Positions 41,708-49,930 of a stretch of DNA of 57,932 nucleotides are shown here, piece by piece (position 1 is the stretch's first letter; every line of letters begins with the position of its first letter). The notes below the pieces were generated by a model, which saw only the letters and a program-made list of their open reading frames with translations, ran no database searches and was not told where the DNA came from. The stretch lies in NCBI GenBank assembly GCA_944389585.1, contig CALXMW010000012.1, positions 1 to 57,932 of the forward strand, written 5' to 3'. Source of the stretch: an uncultured Kiritimatiellota bacterium. GTDB lineage: Bacteria > Verrucomicrobiota > Kiritimatiellia > RFP12 > DVOR01. A program made the position numbers and the translations under genes.

Positions 41708-44020
41708 ATGATCAAGACCGTCATCAAGCGCGATGGAAGGCAAGTGCCCTTCAACCTCGCCAAGATCTCCACCGCCATCCTCAAGGCCCTCGCGCAGACC
41801 CGCGGCACCGAGAAGCTCAAGGACAAGGACGACTTCGAGCTCGAGGCCCTCGCCAACAAGCTCGCCGAGGACGCCACGCGCCGCGTCGACGTCGAGTCCC
41901 CCGACATCGAGCGCATCCAGGACGCCGTCGAGCGCACGCTCATGGACGCGGGCTATCCCGACACCGCCAAGAGCTACATCCTCTACCGCGCCGACCGCTC
42001 CCGCGCCCGCGAGCGCAACACCAAGCTGATGAAGACCCTCGCCGACATCGTCTTCTCCTCGGCCAAGGACTCCGACGTCAAGCGCGAGAACGCGAACATC
42101 GACGGCGACACCGCCATGGGCTCCATGCTCAAGTTCGGCTCCGAGAGCTCCAAGCGCTTCTACATCGACAACATGCTCCGCCCCGACATCGCCCGCGCCC
42201 ACGAGCAAGGCGACATCCACATCCACGACCTGGACTTCTACAGCCTGACGATGACCTGCTGCCAGATCGACCTGGTGGATCTGCTCTCTCGCGGCTTCAG
42301 CACCGGCCACGGCTTCCTCCGCGCCCCCAAGGAGATCCGCTCCTTCGCCGCCCTCGCCTGCATCGCCATCCAATCCAACCAGAACGACCAGCACGGCGGC
42401 CAATCCGTCCCCAACTTCGACCTCGCCATGGCCATGGGCGTGCGCATGACCTACGCCCGGCGCTACAAGGCCGCCCTCCGCGAGGCCGTCGAGCTCCTCT
42501 GCAACCCCGGCCTCGCCGCCGACCTCGTCCTCCCCGAGCCCCCCACCATGGGCCAGGCCGATGACCCCGCCCTCCGCGCCAAGGAGGCCGACTTCCTCAA
42601 GGCCGCCGGTGTCCCCGAGGACAAGATTCCCTACATCCAGGACTTTGCCCGCGCCCACGCCCTCAAGGAGACCGACCGCGAGACCTACCAGGCCATGGAG
42701 GCCCTCATCCACAACCTCAACTCCATGCACTCGCGCGCCGGTGCCCAGACCCCCTTCTCCTCCATCAACTACGGCACCGACACCACCCCCGAAGGGCGCA
42801 TGGTCATCAAAAACGTCCTCCTCGCCACCCAGGCCGGCCTCGGCGACGGCGAGACGCCCATCTTCCCCATCCAAATCTTCCGCGTCAGGAAAGGCGTCAG
42901 CTTCGACGAGGGCGACCCCAACTACGACCTCTTCCAGCTCGCCTGCCAGGTCAGCGCCAAACGCCTCTTCCCCAACTTCGCCTTCCAGGACGCGCCCTTC
43001 AACGCCGCGCTCTACAAAGAAGGCCACCCCGAGACCGAGATCAGCTACATGGGCTGCCGCACCCGCGTCGCCACCAACAACTACGACCCCACCAAGGCCC
43101 AGGTGTGGAAACGCGGCAACCTCTCCTTCACCTCCATCAACCTCCCCCGCCTGGCCATCCAAAGCCACGGCAACATCAGAACCTTCTACGCCCAGCTCGA
43201 CGACATGCTCCAGCTCGTGCGCGACCAGCTCCTCGAGCGCTTCGAGGTCCAGGCCCGCAAGCGCGTGCGCAACTTCCCCTTCCTCATGGGCGAAGGCATT
43301 TGGCTCGACTCCGAGAAGCTCGGCCCAGACGACGAGGTCCGCGAAGTCATCAAGCACGGCTCCCTCACCTTCGGCTTCATCGGCCTGGCCGAGACGCTCA
43401 AGAGCCTCATCGGCAAACACCACGGCGAAAGCGAGGAAGCCCAGCAGCTCGGCCTCGAGATCGTCAAGTACATGCGGGACTACGCCGACCGTTGCTCCGC
43501 AGAGACCGGCCTCAACTTCACCCTCATCGGCACCCCCGCCGAGGGCCTCTCCGGCCGATTCATCCGCCTCGACCGCAAGCGCTTCGGCACCATCCCCGAG
43601 ATCACCGACCGCGAATACTACACCAACTCCTTCCACGTCCCGGTCTACTTCCCCATCTCCGCCTTCCGCAAGATCGAGATCGAGGCCCCCTATCACGCCC
43701 TCACCAACGGCGGCCACATCTCCTACGTCGAGCTCAACGGCAAGATGGCCGACAACCCCGAGGCCTTCGAGCGCGTCATCCGCCACATGGCCAACTGCGG
43801 CATCGGCTACGGCTCCGTCAATCACCCCCTCGACCGCGACCCCGTCTGCGGCTACCGCGGCATCATCGACGACGTCTGCCCCAAATGCGGCCGGCGCGAG
43901 GACGACGGCGGCCCCCACTTCGAGCGTATCCGCCGCATCACCGGCTACCTCGTCGGCACCCTCGACCGCTTCAACAACGCCAAGGCCGCCGAAGTCCGCG
44001 ACCGCGTCAAACACCTCTGA
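41708..44020 (+). CDS. nrdD: Anaerobic ribonucleoside-triphosphate reductase (class III)
   Basis: A 770-residue glycyl-radical enzyme that makes deoxynucleotides without oxygen. The N-terminal ATP-cone (residues 1-90, K-R-D-G-R-Q-V-P-F-N-L-A-K-I) provides allosteric control. The barrel includes H-I-H-D-L-D-F-Y, N-Q-N-D-Q-H-G-G-Q-S and T-F-G-F-I-G-L-A-E. Near the C-terminus are the zinc Cys residues (V-C-G-Y-R-G and V-C-P-K-C-G) and the radical site R-I-T-G-Y with Gly746. Regulation by NrdR is supported by two upstream boxes. There is no clear Shine-Dalgarno (GAGCC only) before the ATG. The activating enzyme NrdG follows 63 bp later. Confidence 0.96.
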   Translation: MIKTVIKRDGRQVPFNLAKISTAILKALAQTRGTEKLKDKDDFELEALANKLAEDATRRVDVESPDIERIQDAVERTLMDAGYPDTAKSYILYRADRSRARERNTKLMKTLADIVFSSAKDSDVKRENANIDGDTAMGSMLKFGSESSKRFYIDNMLRPDIARAHEQGDIHIHDLDFYSLTMTCCQIDLVDLLSRGFSTGHGFLRAPKEIRSFAALACIAIQSNQNDQHGGQSVPNFDLAMAMGVRMTYARRYKAALREAVELLCNPGLAADLVLPEPPTMGQADDPALRAKEADFLKAAGVPEDKIPYIQDFARAHALKETDRETYQAMEALIHNLNSMHSRAGAQTPFSSINYGTDTTPEGRMVIKNVLLATQAGLGDGETPIFPIQIFRVRKGVSFDEGDPNYDLFQLACQVSAKRLFPNFAFQDAPFNAALYKEGHPETEISYMGCRTRVATNNYDPTKAQVWKRGNLSFTSINLPRLAIQSHGNIRTFYAQLDDMLQLVRDQLLERFEVQARKRVRNFPFLMGEGIWLDSEKLGPDDEVREVIKHGSLTFGFIGLAETLKSLIGKHHGESEEAQQLGLEIVKYMRDYADRCSAETGLNFTLIGTPAEGLSGRFIRLDRKRFGTIPEITDREYYTNSFHVPVYFPISAFRKIEIEAPYHALTNGGHISYVELNGKMADNPEAFERVIRHMANCGIGYGSVNHPLDRDPVCGYRGIIDDVCPKCGRREDDGGPHFERIRRITGYLVGTLDRFNNAKAAEVRDRVKHL

Positions 44021-44083
44021 GCGCCCCCAAGCCCACGCGGGGGAGGGGCCTCACCGCCCCTCCCCCCTTCACGCCCGCCCCCC

Positions 44084-44566
44084 ATGCTCACCCTGCGCAT
44101 CGCCGGAACCATCCCAGAGTCCATCGTCGATGGGCCCGGGTTCCGCTTTGCCCTCTTCACCCAAGGCTGCCCCCACCACTGCCCCGGCTGCCACAACCCC
44201 CAAACCCACGACTTCAACGGCGGGCGCGTCATCACCCTCCTCGCCCTCATGCGCCAAATCTGGCAAAGCCGCATGAACCTCGACGGCGTCACCTTCTCAG
44301 GCGGCGAACCCTTCTGCCAGCCCGAGCCCCTCTACCACCTCGCCCGCTGGTGCCACCGCCTCGGCCTCGACGTCATCTCCTACTCCGGCTGGACCCTCGA
44401 GCAACTCCGCGAAAAGCCCGAGTGCCAAAACCTCCTCAACGAAATCGACTGGCTCGTCGACGGCCGCTTCATCATCGCCAAGCGCTCCCTCGAGCTTCGC
44501 TTCCGCGGCTCCTCCAACCAGCGCCTCATCCACCTCTCCCACGGCCGCGTCCTCTCCATCGAATAA
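44084..44566 (+). CDS. nrdG: Anaerobic ribonucleotide reductase activating protein
   Basis: A 160-residue radical-SAM enzyme that installs the glycyl radical on NrdD. The [4Fe-4S] motif C-x3-C-x2-C is at Cys29, Cys33 and Cys36 (Q-G-C-P-H-H-C-P-G-C-H-N-P), and V-T-F-S-G-G-E-P-F follows for AdoMet binding. Length is standard. Pairing with nrdD on one transcript is the usual arrangement. Confidence 0.95.
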   Translation: MLTLRIAGTIPESIVDGPGFRFALFTQGCPHHCPGCHNPQTHDFNGGRVITLLALMRQIWQSRMNLDGVTFSGGEPFCQPEPLYHLARWCHRLGLDVISYSGWTLEQLREKPECQNLLNEIDWLVDGRFIIAKRSLELRFRGSSNQRLIHLSHGRVLSIE

Positions 44567-44612
44567 GCCGCCCCCACCGGGAGCGGCCCCGCCGGGCGGC
44601 GCGGAAAGGCTC

Positions 44613-45440
44613 TCAGCGTGCGAGCAGGCGGGCGGCGTTGCCCCCGAAGAGGGCCTCGAGCCTGGCCTGCGGCAACCCCCACGACGCGATGAGCGCGGCG
44701 TGCTCGGCCGGGGAGGCCCACGGCCAATCGCTGCCGAAATAAAGATGCTCTTGCGGATGCTCGGCCGCAAAACGCCGGATGACGGGCTCCACGCCCGTGG
44801 CCGGCTGAAAGGCCAAATCCACGCCAACCGGCCGTCCAAGCAGCAACTCAACCGTCTCCGGATGGCGCCACGCGGCGCAATGAGCGCAGACGAGTTTCAG
44901 GCCGGGGACGGCATCGAGGGCGCGCACGATGAGGCGAGGCCCCGCGAGGTCGGCCTCCCCCGCGGTGACGTCGTGCCCGGTGTGGCAGAGCACGGGGAGC
45001 CCCGCGTCGCGGCAGAGCGCCAGTAGGCGGAGGAAGGCGGGGTCGTCGAGCGGGACGTTCTGGGAGTAGGGGTGGAGCTTGACCATCCGCGCGCCGAGGG
45101 CGACGAGCGCCTTCAGGTGCGCCTCGGCCTCCGCGTCATGCGGGTGGAGCGAGACGCACGGGATGACGCGCCGCCGGGCCTCCTCGCCCATCGCGCCGGA
45201 GCGCAGGGCGGCCAGGAACTTGGCCATGTAGGCGTGGTGTTCGGGGCGGGTGGCGATGTTGCAGATGGCGAAACGCTCAAAGCCCGCGTCGGCCTCGGCG
45301 CGAAGCAAGTCGGCCACGGTGCCGTCGCCGTGTGGGGCGAAGCCGGGGCAGGAGCGCCGCGCTAGGGCCACGAGGCCGGAAAGCACCTTCGGCGCGGCGT
45401 GGGCCGAGAAGGCGTGGGTGTGGAGGTCGATTCGGGTCAT
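44613..45440 (-). CDS. Amidohydrolase-family metal-dependent hydrolase
   Basis: A 275-residue TIM-barrel hydrolase of the Amidohydro_2 / TatD-like group. The metal-binding H-T-H near the N-terminus (D-L-H-T-H-A-F), M-V-K-L-H-P-Y with the barrel His, C-H-T-G-H, and the late G-S-D-W-P-W with the catalytic Asp are visible. Substrate is unknown; relatives act on cyclic or carboxylated small molecules. Its ATG overlaps the trmB stop (ATGA). It is the last gene of a five-gene minus-strand operon and converges on nrdG. Confidence 0.82.
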   Translation of the reverse strand: MTRIDLHTHAFSAHAAPKVLSGLVALARRSCPGFAPHGDGTVADLLRAEADAGFERFAICNIATRPEHHAYMAKFLAALRSGAMGEEARRRVIPCVSLHPHDAEAEAHLKALVALGARMVKLHPYSQNVPLDDPAFLRLLALCRDAGLPVLCHTGHDVTAGEADLAGPRLIVRALDAVPGLKLVCAHCAAWRHPETVELLLGRPVGVDLAFQPATGVEPVIRRFAAEHPQEHLYFGSDWPWASPAEHAALIASWGLPQARLEALFGGNAARLLAR

Positions 45441-46033
45441 GGCTTGAGGCGGAAGGCGCAGTCGTGGATAGGGTCGCCCTTGGAGAGGAAGAGGCGCTCA
45501 AAGTCGGTCTGCTCATCCTCGGGGCGGACAAGCGGCGCGATGGGCTCGAAGCGCGGGTCGGCGGCGAGCCAGTTGCGCACCTCAAGGAAGTAGTCCTCGT
45601 GGTCGGTGGAGAGATAAAAGGCTCCGCCGGGGACAAGGATGCGGGCGAGTACGTCGCACATCTCTTTCCGGAAAAAGCGGTTCTTGTGGTGGCGGCGCTT
45701 GGGCCAAGGGTCTGGGAAGAAGAGGTAGAGGGCCTGGCAGCAAGCGTCCGGCAACAGCTCGCGCACGAAGCGCCCGGCCTCGACGCGCACGAAGGTGAGG
45801 TTGTGGAGCGCGCCCTGCCGGGCCTTTTTGGAACAGCGGCGCAGACGCTCCATCATGCGCTCGACGGCAAGGAAACGGACGCCGGGGCGCTTGGCGGCGT
45901 TGGCAGCGATGAAGCGGCCGCTGCCGCAGCCAATCTCAATCTCCAACGGCATGCCCGCGGGCACGAGGTCGCGGAGGGGGAAGGTGCGGTCGTCTTCCTT
46001 GAGTTCAAGGACGTTGGGGAGGATCTCGGTCAT
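45437..46033 (-). CDS. trmB: tRNA (guanine-N7-)-methyltransferase
   Basis: A 198-residue AdoMet-dependent enzyme that methylates G46 of tRNA. Motif I is E-I-E-I-G-C-G-S-G-R-F, and the TrmB-specific F-P-D-P-W-P-K-R-R-H-H-K-N-R-F is intact, followed by Y-L-S-T-D-H-E-D-Y. The ATG at 46033, 1 bp after the sulfatase stop, begins the fold; upstream frame residues belong to antiphase sulfatase sequence. It is coupled to both neighbours. Confidence 0.94.
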   Translation of the reverse strand: MTEILPNVLELKEDDRTFPLRDLVPAGMPLEIEIGCGSGRFIAANAAKRPGVRFLAVERMMERLRRCSKKARQGALHNLTFVRVEAGRFVRELLPDACCQALYLFFPDPWPKRRHHKNRFFRKEMCDVLARILVPGGAFYLSTDHEDYFLEVRNWLAADPRFEPIAPLVRPEDEQTDFERLFLSKGDPIHDCAFRLKP

Positions 46034-46034
46034 G

Positions 46035-47513
46035 TCAGAGGAGTTGTGCGAAGGGGTCGCCGAGCGCCGCGAGGCGGGCCTTGAGGGCGGCGCGCTCGGC
46101 GGCGAGCGCGCCTGGGCGTTCGGCGGCCAGGTTGTGGGTTTCGTTCGGGTCGGCGGCCAGGTCGTAAAGGGCCGCGCCGAGGGTGCGTGTGGCCGCGTCG
46201 TAGGCAAAGACGCTCTTGCGCGTGGCGGAGCGGAGGCCGCGCTTGCCGGAGGGCAGACCGCCCCCCGCCGCGCCCAAGGGGATGGGCAGGGTGGGGAAGG
46301 CGTCGTCCGCCGCGCCGCCGGCGAGGTAAAAGTAAAGGCGCGGTTCGGAGAGATCGGCGGGGGCCTGGCCCAGCAGATAAGGCGCGAGGTCGCGGCCGAT
46401 CATGTGCGCGGGGATGGGCTGGCCGAGGAGGCCCAGAAGGGTGGGGGCCAGGTCAAAGGCGTCCACCAGCCCCTCGTCCCGCCCCGGGGCGATGCGGCCC
46501 GGCCAACGGATGAGGCAGGGGATGCGCACGGATTCCTCGAAGGGGTTGTTTTTCGCGGGGAGGCCGTGCGCGCCAAGGCAGCAGCCGTGGTCGGAGCAGA
46601 AGAGGACGATGGTGTCTTCGGCGTGGCCGGCCGCCTCGAGGGCGTCGAGGATGCGCCCGAACTGTTCGTCCACGCCCTCGACGGCGGCGAGGTAGAGGCC
46701 GATGTTCTTGCGGAAATGGTCGCCCATTGGGGTGCCGGCGGGCGGGTAGGCGCCCGTGGCGAGGGCCTCGGGGTCGCGCCCGGCGTAGCGGCGCTTGTAG
46801 CGTTCCGGCACCAGGTCGTAGCCGGTGTGCGGCGGATTCATGGAGACGACAAGGGCGAAGGGCCCCTTCGTCTCACGCAGGAAGGCGATGGCGCGGTCGG
46901 CCTCATGCTCGGGGCCCCAGGCATCGACGTAACGGAACCCGTCGCGCCCGGCCCCGGTGTCCCAATACATTGGGCGGAGATGGTCGTCGTAGGTGCCATA
47001 GGCATACCAGCGATTGAATCCATGGCGCCGCGCGGGCGGGCACCATTCGTTCCATTTCTTGACGCCGCGGTTGTTGGCAGTCGGCACCCAAGGGCGATGA
47101 GGCGCGTCGAGGTGCCACTTGCCGATGTAGCAGAGGTCATAGCCCGCCCGCGCCAAAACATCCGACCAGCAGGTCAGGTCGGCACGAAGCTCTGGCCCGC
47201 GCCTGTCCTCGGTGGAGAAACAGTTGCCCGTGACGCCGCTGACCCACGGGAGCGCGCCGGACATGAGAATGGCCCGGAAGGGGCTGCAGACGGGGTAATT
47301 GCTGACGGCCTGGGTGAAGACGCGGGATTGCTCGGCGAAGGCGTCAAGGCGCGGCGTGCGCACGGCGTCGCCGCCCATGAAGCCCATCGACTGCGCGCGC
47401 ATCTGGTCTGGGAAGACGAGCACCAGGTTGGGCCGTGCGGGTGTCCTCCCCGCGGTTACGCAACCTGCCAGCGTCAGCCCGCACGTCGCCAAAAATGCGC
47501 GCCTGGAAAGCAT
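46035..47513 (-). CDS. Type I sulfatase, Tat-type lipoprotein
   Basis: A 492-residue alkaline-phosphatase-fold sulfatase. The N-terminus has a twin-arginine motif (S-R-R-A-F-L) followed by a lipobox (T-L-A-G-C18), so the folded enzyme is probably exported by Tat and lipid-anchored. Metal and catalytic features are F-P-D-Q at about residue 34, the formylglycine site C76-S-P-F-R (C-x-P-x-R form, needing a maturase), G-K-W-H and a late S-D-H-G. The substrate is probably a sulfated glycan, a common food for gut and marine PVC bacteria; this is inference. Upstream of the ATG the ribosome binding site is weak. Confidence 0.9.
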   Translation of the reverse strand: MLSRRAFLATCGLTLAGCVTAGRTPARPNLVLVFPDQMRAQSMGFMGGDAVRTPRLDAFAEQSRVFTQAVSNYPVCSPFRAILMSGALPWVSGVTGNCFSTEDRRGPELRADLTCWSDVLARAGYDLCYIGKWHLDAPHRPWVPTANNRGVKKWNEWCPPARRHGFNRWYAYGTYDDHLRPMYWDTGAGRDGFRYVDAWGPEHEADRAIAFLRETKGPFALVVSMNPPHTGYDLVPERYKRRYAGRDPEALATGAYPPAGTPMGDHFRKNIGLYLAAVEGVDEQFGRILDALEAAGHAEDTIVLFCSDHGCCLGAHGLPAKNNPFEESVRIPCLIRWPGRIAPGRDEGLVDAFDLAPTLLGLLGQPIPAHMIGRDLAPYLLGQAPADLSEPRLYFYLAGGAADDAFPTLPIPLGAAGGGLPSGKRGLRSATRKSVFAYDAATRTLGAALYDLAADPNETHNLAAERPGALAAERAALKARLAALGDPFAQLL

Positions 47514-47527
47514 TGTGCCGGCGTCGT

Positions 47528-48652
47528 TCAGGGCTTGTCGCCGAAGTGGAGGGTGTCGTCCTCAAAGGGGTCGCCGGAGGTGCCGGAAAGGGCGGGCTTG
47601 GCCTTTTGGCGGGCGGCCTGGAGCTCCTTGGCGGCGGCGATGGCCTCGGCGGGGGTGAGGGTGAAGTCGAGGGTGGCGGAGGCGCCCGCGGTGCCGACGG
47701 CGACGCGACGAACGAGGTCGGCGGCCTTGGAATCGGGCAGGCCGGTGAGCATGGGGAGCATCATCTGGCCGTAGAGGGTCTTGAGGGCGATGAGCTGGTC
47801 GCGCAGGAGCTGGGCGGCCTCGGCGTCGGCGGCCTCGAGGGCGATGCCGAGGCGGAAGGTACCGTCGGGCTTGAAGGAGGCGGTGAGGGTGGCGGTGCGG
47901 AGCTGGTCGAGTCCTGGTGCCTGAATGGCCAGCTGTTGGCGATCCTCGGGCGTCTGGATGAAACAGTCGACAAGCGCCTGGACGTCCGGGAAGACGATGC
48001 GGGCCCAGGGGCCTTGCGTGTTGGGCGCCTTGAGCGATTCGGCGAGGAGGCCGCTTGGGGCGGTGGGGTTGGCAAAGGCGGCGTCGGCCTTCGCGCGGTC
48101 TGCGCAAATGGCAAAGCCGAGGCCTTCGTCGATGGCGCGCCACCCAACGAAAGTGGGATCCGCCGGCGACTGGATCGTGAGCCATTCGCCGTCCATGACA
48201 AGGGCCTCCTCGTCCGCCTTGAGCCGTTTGCGGCTTAAGGCCTCAAGGGCGGCAAGGTCGACTTTCGGGTTCTCCACGGCGACGTACCAGCCGAACCCTT
48301 TGGGGCATTTGGGGCCCTCCTTGCCGAAGCTGATGAGGGCGGCGCGATCCTCCGGAAGCGTGAGAACGCAGGTGATGGACTTTGCGGACATGGTTTTGCC
48401 GTCTTCGGAAAGGCCAAACACAAGCGCCATCGCCTCATTCGTGCAGTCATCAACGAGGCGATCATCGGCGTCGCAGTCCAGGCCGGCCTGCTCGTAGGCG
48501 TCGCGCCAGACTTTGAGCGCGGCGGCGAGCGTGTCCGTGCGGTCGAGGACGACGAGGATGTCGCTTTCCGGGAGGACGCGCAGGGGGTTGGGCGCAGACC
48601 AGGCGAACGGTGCGAGGGCGGCGATCAGTGCGGCACAGACAAAGGTTTTCAT
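47528..48652 (-). CDS. Exported protein of unknown function, paralogue 1
   Basis: A 374-residue protein with a Sec signal peptide (M-K-T-F-V-C-A-A-L-I-A-A-L-A-P-F-A-W-S-A). I do not recognise the mature domain. It shares layout and phrases with the next gene upstream (48668-49852): an opening P-E-S-D-I-L-V-V or A-E-A-D-L-V-C-V, a middle F-V-G-W-R or F-I-G-W-R, A-L-E-A-x-D-A-E and L-L-R-D-Q-L-x-x-L-K-x-L. The two arose by tandem duplication. Two Cys pairs may form disulfides. AGGAAC precedes the ATG. Confidence 0.7.
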   Translation of the reverse strand: MKTFVCAALIAALAPFAWSAPNPLRVLPESDILVVLDRTDTLAAALKVWRDAYEQAGLDCDADDRLVDDCTNEAMALVFGLSEDGKTMSAKSITCVLTLPEDRAALISFGKEGPKCPKGFGWYVAVENPKVDLAALEALSRKRLKADEEALVMDGEWLTIQSPADPTFVGWRAIDEGLGFAICADRAKADAAFANPTAPSGLLAESLKAPNTQGPWARIVFPDVQALVDCFIQTPEDRQQLAIQAPGLDQLRTATLTASFKPDGTFRLGIALEAADAEAAQLLRDQLIALKTLYGQMMLPMLTGLPDSKAADLVRRVAVGTAGASATLDFTLTPAEAIAAAKELQAARQKAKPALSGTSGDPFEDDTLHFGDKP

Positions 48653-48667
48653 GGGCGTGTTCCTTTT

Positions 48668-49852
48668 TCAGTCATCGAGTTCAAGCCCGTCGAGGATGGC
48701 TTTGGCCTCTTCCTCGCTCATGGGCTCGCCCTGGTCTTCGGCGGCGGGCTCGATGTCCAGGAGGGGCATGGCCTGCTGACGCGCTTGGAGGGCCTCGAGT
48801 TCTTCGATGATGGGGACGAGTTGGGCGGGGGTGAGGGTGATTGTAGCGGTGGCGACTTTGCCGTCGAGCGCGACAGTGGCGTCGTTGATGGGTTTGGCGA
48901 GGGCGGCGTCCGGCTTTTGCAGGGCCGTGGGGATGAGCATCTGCCCGAGCAGGGCTTTGAGGGTGACGAGCTGGTCGCGCAGGAGCGCGGCGCTTTCGGC
49001 GTCAGTGGCCTCGAGGGCAAGGGCGATGGCGTAGCGCTCGGCGGTGGCGGAGCAATCGTAGCGGATGGCGTTGAGCTTAAAGAGCCAGTTGGCGGAGAGC
49101 AGGAGCTGTTGGCGAGCCTCCGGCTCGTTGGCGAGGTAGCGCTCCAACAGGCCGGGGATGCCGTTGATGACGGTGGAGCACCAGATTGCGTTCTGGGCGG
49201 GGGCCTTGAAGACTTCGGCCAGTTTGTCGCCGGCCTGGAGGGTCGGGACCTTCCCGGCGAGGAAGTCGTCGGCCTTGGCCTGGGTCTCCGCAAGGGCGAA
49301 GACCCAGCCGCCCTCGACGCCGCGCCAACCGATGAAGGGGGCCTCGGGCCACTCTCCCACGGGCTTCAGGACGCACCAGTCGCCGCGCTTCTCCAAGTGG
49401 ACCTTGTCGGCGGCCTTCGCGGCGATAGCCTCGCCCATGAGCCGCTCCATCGCCGGGAGGTCGGCCTTGGGGTTGTCGACGAAGGCATACATCCAATAAT
49501 CCTTGGGAGCCTGGGCCTCGCCCACGAGGGTCGGCAACTTGGCGCTGAACAGGCACCCGGTGGTGGAGGAGGCGGTGAAGTCGTCGTTGTAGCCGAAGGC
49601 GGCCTTGAGGAGGGGTTGGAGTTGCGGGCACTTCTCGGAGATGTCCTGCCAGGCTTGCTGTTGTGCATCTGCGGAGACCCCGGCCTGCTCGAGGATCGGC
49701 TGCCACGCCTTTTGGATGTCCGCGGAGAGGGCCGGGTCACTGACGCCGACGCACACCAGGTCGGCCTCCGCTGGCACGCGGCCAAGGGTGGGTTGCGCCC
49801 AGAGGGGCGCGGCGAGCGCGCACAGCGCGGCAAGGGAAAAAGCAAGCTTCAT
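48668..49852 (-). CDS. Exported protein of unknown function, paralogue 2
   Basis: A 394-residue protein with a Sec signal peptide (M-K-L-A-F-S-L-A-A-L-C-A-L-A-A-P-L-W-A-Q). Paralogue of the gene at 47528-48652, with the same domain plan and an added acidic C-terminal tail (E-E-E-A-K-A-I-L-D-G-L-E-L-D-D). The ATG at 49852 has AAAGGAG ahead; the longer upstream frame is antisense to lepA. It heads the operon toward the sulfatase, so envelope or extracellular function is likely. Function unknown. Confidence 0.72.
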   Translation of the reverse strand: MKLAFSLAALCALAAPLWAQPTLGRVPAEADLVCVGVSDPALSADIQKAWQPILEQAGVSADAQQQAWQDISEKCPQLQPLLKAAFGYNDDFTASSTTGCLFSAKLPTLVGEAQAPKDYWMYAFVDNPKADLPAMERLMGEAIAAKAADKVHLEKRGDWCVLKPVGEWPEAPFIGWRGVEGGWVFALAETQAKADDFLAGKVPTLQAGDKLAEVFKAPAQNAIWCSTVINGIPGLLERYLANEPEARQQLLLSANWLFKLNAIRYDCSATAERYAIALALEATDAESAALLRDQLVTLKALLGQMLIPTALQKPDAALAKPINDATVALDGKVATATITLTPAQLVPIIEELEALQARQQAMPLLDIEPAAEDQGEPMSEEEAKAILDGLELDD

Positions 49853-49917
49853 GGCGGTCTCCTTTTGGGATACTCCATGAAGTCTATCAAAAGCGCCCGC
49901 GGGGTGTCCAGTTATGG

Positions 49918-49923
49918 TAAAAT
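49918..49923 (+). promoter_or_regulatory. -10 element just before lepA
   Basis: TAAAAT at 49918-49923 lies only 7 bp before the lepA ATG, which would give an almost leaderless mRNA. No strong Shine-Dalgarno is present (AGGGCGC). No clear -35 is seen. Confidence 0.45.
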
Positions 49924-49930
49924 AGGGCGC

